Shown: positions 15,603 to 22,094 of the stretch, one piece after another
Layout: every line of letters starts with the position of its first letter
Numbering within the stretch: the stretch's first letter is position 1
Source of the DNA: Candidatus Sulfopaludibacter sp. SbA3
Lineage (GTDB): Bacteria; Acidobacteriota; Terriglobia; Bryobacterales; Bryobacteraceae
Direction: 5' to 3'
Length of the DNA: 22,094 bases
Assembly: GCA_945861255.1 (NCBI GenBank)
Contig: CAMAUG010000021.1
Span: 1-22,094, forward strand
Made by a program: the position numbers and the translations under genes
The notes under the pieces: model-generated
Seen by the model: only the letters and a program-made list of their open reading frames with translations
The model's database searches: none
What the model was told of the DNA's origin: nothing

Positions 15603-15690
15603 AAGCCTGGAATCCAGAATTGCGGACGCATCGCGGGCCGACCCAACTAATGGTTAGCCCCGGCGTAGCCGAAGGTATGCTTGTGACCGC

Positions 15691-17277
15691 ATGAGCCGGC
15701 GTGTACTCAATGGCATTGTTTTCCTGCTTGTCCTGATCCCCTCCATCCAGTACGTCTGGCAAAGCAGGGATATGCCGCAGTTCGCCTATCTGCACGACGA
15801 CGGAATATTGTTCGTGACGGCCAAGAGTGTAGCGGAAGGCAGCTACCGGATCGAGAGCTTCCCGGATGCGCCCCCGCAAACCAAATTTCCGCCCCTTTAT
15901 CCGGCCTACTTGTCTCTTATATGGCAGGTCAATCCGAACTTTCCGGCGAACCTCCGCGTGGGCACGCTGTTCGCATGGCTCCCGCTGGCCGGGTACCTCT
16001 TGCTGGCTTGGTTGTATTACCGGAAAATCGGAATCACGGAGGGCCGGGCGTGGCTGCTGGCGGCTCTGCTAGGCATCAACCCGTATCTGTTGGCGTTTGG
16101 AGGCATGATGTTCTCCGACGTTCTCTTTTCGTGTTGCGTGCTCGCTGTGATGCTGGCGCTCGCCGGTGAGGGCGTGGCAATGGCGGCGCTCGCCGGCGCG
16201 CTGGCCGCGTGCGCGTATCTTTCGAGAACCGCCGGGATCGCATTGCTGGCGTCGGTTCCCCTGGCGATGCTGTGGGCCGGCCGCAAGAAAGCAGTCTTTC
16301 AAAAAGCCGTTGTCTTTTCCGCCCCGCTGCTGGCTGCCGTGATCGGATGGATGTGGTGGACCCGGACGCACACCAAGACGTCGGTGGACTTGACAACGCT
16401 TTACTACACCGACTACATGCGTTACTTGCTGCGCTTCGATTGGAACGTGCTGCCCTCGGTTTTGTGGAAGAACATCGATCAGTTGCTGTACTCCATGGGT
16501 TCCATGGCCGTGCCGCGCGTGTTCGACGCGTTTTTCATGAAGACCCTCACGCAAGTGGTGGGTGTCGCCATGATCGTTGGAACGGTGCGATTGGTTCGCC
16601 GCGGCGGTGCCGGCCAGTACGCGTCCTTCGCGTTGATCACCTCCGCCATTTTACTGATCTGGAATTTCCCCCCCACGGAGCGTTTTGTGGTGCCGCTCTA
16701 TCCGCTGTTGCTGGCGGGCCTTGCGACGGAGATCGAGCACCTGGGCAAGATGTTACTGGGAGCGTTCCGCAAGAAAGACATGGGTGAGCGCGTGGTGGCT
16801 TCAGGATTTCTGGCGGCCGTGGTTTTCTTGTTAGGCATGGGTCTGGCGCTTCAGGTCTACATGACCTTTTTCTATCCCCGGCAAGCGTCTGCGGCTAGAG
16901 TGGAGAAGCTACGCGATCAACGCGCCGCTTATCAATGGATCTCGAATAACCTCCCCACTTCAGCGAAAGTGCTCTCCTACGATGACCCGCTCTTGTACCT
17001 CTATACCGGCCGGCGCGGCCACTACCTTCCGCTGGATCCATTGTGGTGGTACACCGAGGACCACGACTCGATTCGCGGCAGCTATCGCGACGTTGCCGCA
17101 TATAGCCGGAGTCACGGTTTGGAGTACATCTACTTCACTTCGGAAGACCTGTCGCGGGAAACCGGCGATGAAGACCGCACCGCCGTGCAGCGGTTAGTCC
17201 GCGAGAATCGAGAATTGACGCCGGTGTTTCAAGCCGGCATCGGGACGATTTATCGAGTAGGTCCCGCGCGGCCGTAG
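15691..17277 (+). CDS. Polytopic membrane glycosyltransferase, ArnT/PMT (GT39)-like
   Basis: A 528-residue inner-membrane protein with about ten hydrophobic segments and a soluble C-terminal domain (about 400-528). An N-terminal helix (7-24) is followed by a first periplasmic loop with YLHDDGILF (33-41), where the acidic pair matches the catalytic Asp position of GT-C enzymes. Then come FPPLYPAYLSLIW and repeated helices. The C-terminal part (WISNNLPTSAKVLSYDDPLLYLYTGRR) is typical of bacterial GT39-like proteins. These enzymes move sugars from polyprenyl-phosphate carriers to lipids, proteins or glycans outside the membrane. Acceptor and sugar cannot be told from sequence. TATGCT sits nine bases before the ATG and could be a -10 box; no close Shine-Dalgarno is visible. 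The gene is convergent with the AsmA-like gene, 17 bases apart. Confidence 0.8.
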   Translation: MSRRVLNGIVFLLVLIPSIQYVWQSRDMPQFAYLHDDGILFVTAKSVAEGSYRIESFPDAPPQTKFPPLYPAYLSLIWQVNPNFPANLRVGTLFAWLPLAGYLLLAWLYYRKIGITEGRAWLLAALLGINPYLLAFGGMMFSDVLFSCCVLAVMLALAGEGVAMAALAGALAACAYLSRTAGIALLASVPLAMLWAGRKKAVFQKAVVFSAPLLAAVIGWMWWTRTHTKTSVDLTTLYYTDYMRYLLRFDWNVLPSVLWKNIDQLLYSMGSMAVPRVFDAFFMKTLTQVVGVAMIVGTVRLVRRGGAGQYASFALITSAILLIWNFPPTERFVVPLYPLLLAGLATEIEHLGKMLLGAFRKKDMGERVVASGFLAAVVFLLGMGLALQVYMTFFYPRQASAARVEKLRDQRAAYQWISNNLPTSAKVLSYDDPLLYLYTGRRGHYLPLDPLWWYTEDHDSIRGSYRDVAAYSRSHGLEYIYFTSEDLSRETGDEDRTAVQRLVRENRELTPVFQAGIGTIYRVGPARP

Positions 17278-17294
17278 CGACTTGTTCGGGACCC

Positions 17295-19541
17295 TCACGG
17301 CGCGGCCGCATCCACAAAGCGCACTCGCCTTCCCTTGTTCATCAGATCGAGAGCCAGTTTTCCATCGGGCTGCGTCGCGCCTTCCCCGGAGTACAAGTCC
17401 GCGCCGTGCGTCACTTCCAGCTCGCTCAACTTCCAGGAAGGCGCACCGTTTGGCATGGTCAAAGTAAACCGTCCGGCAACCGTACGAAACAGAGCATCTT
17501 CTGCAAATCCAATTCCATGGCCTTGCAGCCTCCCTTCCGCGCGTAAATTGGAAAGCAATGCCGCACCAACTCCGGTGGTTTCCAGGGTGCCTTGAAAACC
17601 GACGTCGCCGCCCTTGTATCGAACGGCGTTCAGTTTCCCCTCAAAGTTGTATTTGGGTACGCTGCCGGAAAGATCGACTGCCAGGTCACCGCTGATAGCT
17701 CCACCTTGCCCGATGGCGTCGATGCCCGCAAGTGAGATCGACGTTCCCTTCCAGGCAACGCGAGCCGTATCCACGCGGATCCGATAACCCGCGGCTTCCA
17801 GCACGTTTACGGAGATGACGCCCTCCAGTTTCCGCGCGGCAAACCACTCGGGAACCGCTTTCCCGCTCAGACGAAGTGTCCGGGCGAGAAAGCCCCTCTC
17901 TCGCGCCAGCACCGGCAGGAACAGGCGTTCGATTGCCGCCGCGTCGGCCTGCTGGACGCGGATGCGAAAACGGTGAGCGGTCCGAGGGTCCGCGTCCCAG
18001 CGATAGTCGCCCGTGACGGCCGCCGCGCCTACTGCGGCCTGCATCCGTGAAACAGCGACGCGTTCTGGGTTCGCGCTGACCGTCGCGGATTGGATGCGCA
18101 CCGGCTCGGCCAAGCCTTCGATCGCGACCTCGGCGTCATGTACCTCGTACTCCCCCGACCATGCATTGTTTTGATAACGGAGCGTTCCCTGTATGGTCCC
18201 TCGCGATGCCCGGTCAAGCAGAGGCGCGCTGGCAAATCCGAGTAACGCGGCATCCATCAGCGGCAAGCTTTTTGTGGCGATCTTCAATTCCAATGGCGCG
18301 GGTATCCCGGTCGAGTACGATCCTTCAATCTGCGTGGTTTGGCCCGTGATCTTAGACGTCAACGCGGTGGGTCGCAATATCAACGAAGAGCCATTGAACT
18401 TCAACGCAACTGTAGCTGCCTGAATCGTGTCAATCTCAGGCAATGACAACGCGGCCTCCCGTACTTCTGCTTCGCCGGAAAATCCTTCGTGGGAACGAAA
18501 AGAAACCGTGCCGCGCACCACGCCCTCAGCGGCGATCTTTTCCGCTATGGGAACAGCGAAGCGGCGGAGGCCCGCGACGAAGGGCCCAAGCGGAGCATCC
18601 ATCAGATCCAGCGACGCTTCCCAGCGCGGCGATGGGACCATTTCCTGGCTCGCCAACCGCACGCTCCACGCCGGCTGGCCGGCGGTGGCCAACTCCATAC
18701 GCTGCGACGTCAGGTCCATTGATCCGCGAAACGGCACGTCGAAGAGCTGGGCGCGGCGGCTATCGTCCACGCGTACGGCGCCGTCAACGGTGAGCGCGGA
18801 TGCAGGACCAGATAAGCGGGCTCGTCCGGATACGGCGCCCTGCAACGGAACGGCGTCGATGCCGGCAAGCCTTGCCAGGGATTCCAACGAAGTAGGCTCC
18901 AGATCCACATCCAGAGTCAACACCTTGCCCGCCGGTGCAGCGGTAGCGGTCCCGCGAAGGAAGAAGTGCCCGGAGTTCTGCCGTGGACGGTCCGTCCGCA
19001 AGGGAATGCCGGACAAACGCACCTCCACGGATTTCCCGGCGCCGGCCGATTGCACATCGAGATCCGCATCGTCGAGATAGAGAACTGATTTCGTCTGTCC
19101 AAGCTTCAGGTTCACCCGGCCGGCGCGCATCTGGATGGAAGGCATTGCTGCGGCGGGCCCGCCGGCGTCCATCAACATCTGAAAATTCCAGGCCGCGCGA
19201 TCAGGCTTGACTATGTTAATAGTGGCGTCGGTAAAGCGCAGGTTGCTGAAGCCGCGCCGGCCTTGCAAGAGTCCCAGAAAATCAACGCGGGCATCCACGG
19301 CGCCCGCGTACGCGAATGGCTCGATGCCAGCCCGTGGATCTTCGTGGATCGTGACGCTCTCCAGAGAGAATCCAGGACCGGAGTACAAAGACAAGTAGAC
19401 GGCGCCGATTTCCACCGGCCGGCCCAGTCCGCGCTCCAAGGCGCGCGCGATTCCAGGTTTGAGAAACTCCATCGGGAGGAATGGCGCGGCGGCGCCAGCG
19501 GCCACCAGGCATAGGACGGCAATGATGACGATTCGTTTCAT
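17295..19541 (-). CDS. AsmA-like envelope protein
   Basis: A 748-residue protein with a single N-terminal membrane anchor or signal (MKRIVIIAVLCLVAAGAAAPF) followed by a long, strand-rich region typical of the AsmA/TamB/YhdP superfamily. The start of that region (FLKPGIARALERGLGRPVEI, then GAVYLSLYSGPGFSLESVTI) and the end (AGRFTLTMPNGAPSWKLSELEV, ending LDLMNKGRRVRF) match AsmA proteins. They are thought to form bridge-like grooves that carry phospholipids to the outer membrane or control outer-membrane assembly. The frame is open far upstream to 20018, but the true start is ATG 19541, which overlaps the stop of the preceding gene as ATGA. It is the last gene of the xdhC-mocA-asmA operon. 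The family call is good; the precise role is unknown. Confidence 0.85.
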   Translation of the reverse strand: MKRIVIIAVLCLVAAGAAAPFLPMEFLKPGIARALERGLGRPVEIGAVYLSLYSGPGFSLESVTIHEDPRAGIEPFAYAGAVDARVDFLGLLQGRRGFSNLRFTDATINIVKPDRAAWNFQMLMDAGGPAAAMPSIQMRAGRVNLKLGQTKSVLYLDDADLDVQSAGAGKSVEVRLSGIPLRTDRPRQNSGHFFLRGTATAAPAGKVLTLDVDLEPTSLESLARLAGIDAVPLQGAVSGRARLSGPASALTVDGAVRVDDSRRAQLFDVPFRGSMDLTSQRMELATAGQPAWSVRLASQEMVPSPRWEASLDLMDAPLGPFVAGLRRFAVPIAEKIAAEGVVRGTVSFRSHEGFSGEAEVREAALSLPEIDTIQAATVALKFNGSSLILRPTALTSKITGQTTQIEGSYSTGIPAPLELKIATKSLPLMDAALLGFASAPLLDRASRGTIQGTLRYQNNAWSGEYEVHDAEVAIEGLAEPVRIQSATVSANPERVAVSRMQAAVGAAAVTGDYRWDADPRTAHRFRIRVQQADAAAIERLFLPVLARERGFLARTLRLSGKAVPEWFAARKLEGVISVNVLEAAGYRIRVDTARVAWKGTSISLAGIDAIGQGGAISGDLAVDLSGSVPKYNFEGKLNAVRYKGGDVGFQGTLETTGVGAALLSNLRAEGRLQGHGIGFAEDALFRTVAGRFTLTMPNGAPSWKLSELEVTHGADLYSGEGATQPDGKLALDLMNKGRRVRFVDAAAP

Positions 19542-20137
19542 CCCCGGGAAGCTTCCAGCATTTGCCGGTACGCTTCGGGATCGTCCACGTCGCGGAGTAT
19601 GCCGGGGTCGTCCACGTCCACGTACATAGTGCCGGGCACGTGTGCGTGCACCACGTCGCGAGCCTGTGCCGACGCCGGTAAGGCCAAGAATTCCCCCGCG
19701 AGCGAGCGCACTCCGCACACCGGATGCCCGTGCTTGCCTTGATACCGGGGAACCACGAACTGCGTGCCTGGCTCGCGCCGATGGAACTGTTCGATGACTT
19801 CTGTCACCGTTGACGCCTGGACCGTGGGGCAATCCACTGGAAGAAACAGGAACGCCTCCGCGTCTGCCGGGAGCGCGGCCAACCCGCTCTGGAGGGAGCT
19901 TAATTGCCCGCGCTCCGGCTCGGGATTGATCACGACCTGGACCCGGGATCGAGCGCCGGAAATCCGCGGGCCGATCTCGCCCGCATGAAAGCCGAGCACG
20001 ACGATTACCGGATCGCACACCTGGGAGAAGATACGCACCAGACGTCCGATGAAGGTTTCGCCGCGGTACTCGAGAAGCGCCTTGGGGCTACCCATGCGGC
20101 TGGATGCTCCGGCGGCCAAAATCACGCCTGCAATCAC
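19538..20137 (-). CDS. MocA-like molybdenum cofactor nucleotidyltransferase
   Basis: A 199-residue MobA/MocA-type NTP transferase. It has the nucleotide-binding signature VILAAGASSRMGSPKALL at about 5-22, the metal-binding LPVDCPTV near 97-104, and the substrate segment VVPRYQGKHGHPV. MocA adds CMP to molybdopterin-molybdenum to make the MCD cofactor used by xanthine-oxidase-family enzymes; its relative MobA adds GMP. Pairing with xdhC favours MocA. The frame is open upstream to 20413, but GTG 20137 overlaps the xdhC stop as GTGA, and translation from it begins exactly with the conserved strand (IAGVILAAG), so I choose it. The downstream AsmA-like gene overlaps by ATGA. The CTP versus GTP choice is inferred from context. 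Confidence 0.88.
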   Translation of the reverse strand: MIAGVILAAGASSRMGSPKALLEYRGETFIGRLVRIFSQVCDPVIVVLGFHAGEIGPRISGARSRVQVVINPEPERGQLSSLQSGLAALPADAEAFLFLPVDCPTVQASTVTEVIEQFHRREPGTQFVVPRYQGKHGHPVCGVRSLAGEFLALPASAQARDVVHAHVPGTMYVDVDDPGILRDVDDPEAYRQMLEASRG

Positions 20138-20970
20138 TTCAGAAGTGCCTTTAGACTCTGATGCGCGAAGACGGACTTCGAAAGCGCCCGCCAATCGGAA
20201 TCCGGCGCGCGGCGAATGGAGATCATTTCCGCTACGACGGAAACCGCGATTTCCTCGGGTGATTCCGCGCCGATCTCCAACCCCATGGGCGCGAAAATCT
20301 TCTCGAAGGCTTCCCTCGGCATGCCTTCCTTTTCCAGCTGCTTCACCACGGAGATGGTCTTGCGCTTGCTGCCGATCATCGCGATATAGCGCGCCGGCGT
20401 GGTGACGGCCCATTGCAGCACCCGCATGTCGTCGCGGTGGCCGCGCGTGACGATGATCACGTAGCTGGAGGATGTAATGCTAAGTTGCGGGAAAACCTGT
20501 TCGTATTCGTCCGCGAAAACAGCCTCGGCTTCCGGGAAGCGTTCTTTGTTGGCGAAGGCTTCGCGGTCGTCGACGATGGTCGTGGCGAATCCCGCCAGGT
20601 TCGCCACCTTCGACAAGCTTTTCGAAACGTGCCCTCCGCCAAAAATAAACGCGCGCGGCTGCGGGATCACCGGCTCCACGAAAATGTTCAACTGCCCGCC
20701 GCAGATCAGGCCGTTATCGTAAGCCGCGTCTTGCCCCAAGCTGAAGTTCAGGTGCCTTGGCTTTTCAGTCTCAATCACTTCCCGGGCAGCCGTCCACACT
20801 TCGCCTTCCACGCAGCCGCCGCCCACCGTGCCTATCATGGATCCATCTTCCCGCACCAGGAGCTTCGCGCTCTCATAGCTTGGAATGGAGCCATTGACCT
20901 GCACAATGGTGGCCACGGCGCATTTCTGCCCGGCCTTCCGGAGCCGTACGATTTCGTCGTAGATATCCAC
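20134..20970 (-). CDS. xdhC: XdhC/CoxI family molybdoenzyme maturation factor
   Basis: A 278-residue protein. XdhC binds molybdenum cofactor, promotes its sulfuration and inserts it into xanthine dehydrogenase-type enzymes. It has an XdhC/CoxI N-domain (about 1-100) with LLVREDGSMIGTVGGGCVEG and GLICGGQLNIFVEP, and a Rossmann C-domain beginning AFIFGGGHVSKSLSKVANLAGF with DDREAFANKERFP. It ends with GLEIGAESPEEIAVSVVAEM, all conserved in the family. I choose GTG 20970 over TTG 20979 for two reasons: it makes the N-terminus V-D-I-Y-D-E-I, as family members usually begin, and the perfect TATAAT at 20979-20984 would start the transcript next to it. No molybdoenzyme subunit gene lies in the window, so the client enzyme is elsewhere. 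Confidence 0.92.
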   Translation of the reverse strand: MDIYDEIVRLRKAGQKCAVATIVQVNGSIPSYESAKLLVREDGSMIGTVGGGCVEGEVWTAAREVIETEKPRHLNFSLGQDAAYDNGLICGGQLNIFVEPVIPQPRAFIFGGGHVSKSLSKVANLAGFATTIVDDREAFANKERFPEAEAVFADEYEQVFPQLSITSSSYVIIVTRGHRDDMRVLQWAVTTPARYIAMIGSKRKTISVVKQLEKEGMPREAFEKIFAPMGLEIGAESPEEIAVSVVAEMISIRRAPDSDWRALSKSVFAHQSLKALLK

Positions 20971-20978
20971 GGAATTCA

Positions 20979-20984
20979 ATTATA
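20979..20984 (-). promoter_or_regulatory. -10 element of the xdhC-mocA-asmA operon
   Basis: A perfect TATAAT on the minus strand, eight bases before GTG 20970. Transcription would begin at or a base or two before this GTG, giving a leaderless mRNA. If so, the TTG at 20979 lies inside the promoter and is not the start. No good -35 is seen in the very GC-rich sequence upstream. Confidence 0.5.
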
Positions 20985-21056
20985 TCGCGGGGTGCGGCCG
21001 CGCGTTTCCGGCCCGCGGCGGCAAAATGGAAGAACTCCGCCCAGCAGCCGTAGCCT

Positions 21057-21072
21057 GGCTTCCGAGCCGCCA
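21057..21072 (-). repeat. Second copy of the 16-base intergenic repeat core
   Basis: On the minus strand this reads TGGCGGCTCGGAAGCC, identical to 15592-15607 and again between genes (bfr and xdhC). Flanking bases differ after the core, so it is a short shared core, not a long recent duplication. Confidence 0.65.
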
Positions 21073-21086
21073 CCGGGAGGGATTGT

Positions 21087-21103
21087 CCGGCCTTTGGCGC
21101 CGG
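21087..21103 (-). terminator. Possible terminator hairpin after bfr
   Basis: On the minus strand, CCGGC and GCCGG form a 5-bp stem with a 7-base loop starting four bases after the bfr stop codon. No U tract follows, so its strength is doubtful. Confidence 0.35.
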
Positions 21104-21107
21104 CGAA

Positions 21108-21581
21108 TTATTCTTCGCGAATCTGCTCGGTCAAGTAGCGTTCGTACCCGACTTCCTTGATCTGGTGCAGTTGCGCTTCCAACCAATCCAGATGCTCTTC
21201 CTCGTCCTTCAGAAACCTTTCCATCAGCTCGCGCGACGCGTTGTCGCCGGCCGCGCGGCAGGTCTCAACGGCCTTGTTATACATCACAACGGCGGAGGCT
21301 TCCAGCTTCATATCGTTCTGAAGCTGCTCCTTCACCGTCTGGCCGATGTTGAGCGTCATGGGATCGTTCATGACCGGAGTACCGTCCAGAAACAAGATGC
21401 GTTCCAGTACCGCCTCGGCATGCTTCATTTCATCAATGGACTGCTTGCGAATAAATTTGGCGAGCTTTTCGTATCGCCAGTTTTCGCACATTTCGGCGTG
21501 CAGGAAATACTGGTTGATGGCGGCCAATTCCTCTTTGAGCGCTTCGTTCAGTACCGCAATAACTTTAGGGTTACCCTTCAT
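21108..21581 (-). CDS. bfr: Bacterioferritin
   Basis: A 157-residue iron-storage ferritin that forms a 24-subunit shell, oxidises Fe(II) and stores Fe(III). From ATG 21581 it has the ferroxidase residues Glu18, Glu51 and His54 (DEMKHAE), Glu94 in the MKLEASAVVMYN helix, and the EEEH pair near 126-130. Met52, the haem ligand between two subunits, is present, so this is a true haem-binding bacterioferritin. The frame stays open upstream to 21623, but 21581 gives the exact family length and start (MKGNPKVIAVLNEAL). There is no Shine-Dalgarno sequence; instead TACAAT lies six bases before the ATG. It begins 17 bases after the end of the upstream P-type ATPase gene on the same strand. Confidence 0.96.
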   Translation of the reverse strand: MKGNPKVIAVLNEALKEELAAINQYFLHAEMCENWRYEKLAKFIRKQSIDEMKHAEAVLERILFLDGTPVMNDPMTLNIGQTVKEQLQNDMKLEASAVVMYNKAVETCRAAGDNASRELMERFLKDEEEHLDWLEAQLHQIKEVGYERYLTEQIREE

Positions 21582-21587
21582 GATTCG

Positions 21588-21593
21588 ATTGTA
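21588..21593 (-). promoter_or_regulatory. Possible -10 element of bfr
   Basis: TACAAT on the minus strand, six bases before ATG 21581 and inside the short ATPase-bfr gap. It matches five of six consensus bases and would give a leaderless bfr mRNA. The -35 region (around 21611-21616) is poor. Confidence 0.4.
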
Positions 21594-21598
21594 CGCCA

Positions 21599-22094
21599 TC
21601 AAGCCCGCCGTCCATACCACCACTTCAGTCCCTCAAACCATGTGAAGCTGAGCGCAATCGCCGCGGCACACAACCCCAAGTCGTTCGCATGCAGCGTGCT
21701 GAAATGAAATAGGTCTCTGAGAAACGGCACGTACAGTACAGCCACCAGCATCACTATGGCGGCCCCACTTACCCAACGCATGGCCGGGTTCTTCCGGGAG
21801 TGCAGCGCCCCGGCCACTGACGACGAGCGGTTCGAAACCACCAGCGCCAGATTCGCTCCTACCAGCGCCGTGAACGTGAGTGCCCGCGCATCCGTCTCGC
21901 CCTGTCCACGTCCGAACGCCACCCCGAAGATCGCCAGGAGGATCAGCAGCATTCCAGCGCCTTCCAGCAAGCTGCGGCCCACCAGTGCCCGGTTCACCAA
22001 ACGGTCGTCCCTGCGCCGCGGTGGACGCCGCATAATGCCTTCCTCTTCAGGCTCCGCCTCAAAGACTATGGAACACACGGGGTCCACGATCAGC
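21599..22094 (-). CDS. P-type cation-transporting ATPase, C-terminal part (runs off the window)
   Basis: The last 165 residues of a P-type ATPase whose start lies beyond the window. The first visible residues, LIVDPVCSIVFEAEPEE followed by MRRPPRRRDD, are the conserved link after the hinge and transmembrane helix 6 of Ca2+-type (P2) cation pumps. Four hydrophobic segments follow (LLEGAGMLLILLAIFGVAFG, FTALVGANLALVVS, VSGAAIVMLVAVLYVPFL, LGLCAAAIALSFTWFEGLKW), matching helices M7-M10 and the Cation_ATPase_C domain. The ATP-binding and phosphorylation domains are outside the window, so the transported ion (Ca2+, Mg2+, Na+ or another) cannot be told. The gene ends 17 bases before bfr on the same strand. 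Confidence 0.9.
   Translation of the reverse strand, partial: LIVDPVCSIVFEAEPEEEGIMRRPPRRRDDRLVNRALVGRSLLEGAGMLLILLAIFGVAFGRGQGETDARALTFTALVGANLALVVSNRSSSVAGALHSRKNPAMRWVSGAAIVMLVAVLYVPFLRDLFHFSTLHANDLGLCAAAIALSFTWFEGLKWWYGRRA

Noticed and set aside
19542..20018. N-terminal extension of the AsmA-like protein
   Set aside because: The extra 159 codons are Arg/Pro-rich, overlap the MocA-like gene in another frame, and precede a clean signal anchor at ATG 19541 with an ATGA overlap.
20138..20413. N-terminal extension of the MocA-like protein
   Set aside because: It lies within xdhC in another frame. The conserved LAAGxSxRMG start follows directly after GTG 20137, which overlaps the xdhC stop.
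20413..21138. 241-codon plus-strand frame opposite xdhC
   Set aside because: It has no recognisable motif and is antisense to a secure XdhC coding region and the bfr downstream gap.
1..22094. CRISPR array, tRNA, rRNA, insertion sequence or riboswitch
   Set aside because: I saw no regularly spaced repeats, no cloverleaf with an anticodon arm, no transposase and no known riboswitch core. A tRNAscan-SE and Infernal/Rfam scan would settle the RNA part.

Overview
The window looks like a chromosomal segment of a GC-rich Acidobacteriota bacterium, most likely close to Solibacter/Bryobacter. The main clue is a pair of secreted von Willebrand factor A (VWA) proteins of the Acidobacterial VWFA-related type. 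An Uma2-type nuclease gene and a HicBA pair agree with this, since both are common in such genomes. The taxonomy is inferred from protein style, not from a marker search. I see no rRNA, tRNA, CRISPR array, transposase or phage gene.

Layout. Positions 1-1021 (+) are an accessory patch: an Uma2-family nuclease, a HicB antitoxin and a HicA toxin gene whose second half is out of frame. Positions 1055-3829 (-) encode phosphoenolpyruvate carboxylase. Positions 3830-4193 hold no convincing gene. Positions 4194-4664 (+) encode a small exported VOC-fold protein. Positions 4860-8954 (+) are a tight cluster: a LolD-like ABC ATPase with no permease beside it, ClpC overlapping it by 8 bases, and a membrane M50 (site-2) protease that appears to lack an ordinary start codon.

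Positions 9278-11821 (-) hold a VWA-like exported protein that has lost its metal-site motif, and the ribosome-assembly GTPase Der. A long, nearly perfect hairpin lies at 11875-11907, between der and the divergent 11941 gene. Positions 11941-12816 (+) encode an NMT1/THI5-like binding-fold protein with no signal peptide. It meets, stop to stop with no spacer, an AlkA-type DNA glycosylase gene (12817-13422, -). A second VWA protein with an intact metal site (13473-14438, +) runs into galE (14435-15424, -), and the two stop codons share the same four bases. The 266-base gap at 15425-15690 is full of inverted repeats and shares a 16-base core with the gap at 20971-21107. Positions 15691-17277 (+) encode a polytopic ArnT/PMT-like glycosyltransferase.

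Positions 17295-20970 (-) form a translationally coupled operon, read xdhC, then a MocA-like nucleotidyltransferase, then an AsmA-like protein, joined by GTGA and ATGA overlaps. Upstream of it on the same strand are bacterioferritin (21108-21581) and the C-terminal end of a P-type cation ATPase (21599 to the window edge).

How the genes work together. The xdhC-mocA pair points to molybdenum-cofactor maturation for a molybdoenzyme encoded elsewhere; coupling to an AsmA-like envelope protein is unexpected. ClpC with an intramembrane protease and an ABC ATPase suggests a membrane or envelope proteostasis unit, but this is inference. Several genes (hicB, the 13473 VWA gene, xdhC, bfr) have a -10-like hexamer 6-8 bases before the start codon, so leaderless transcription may be common here.
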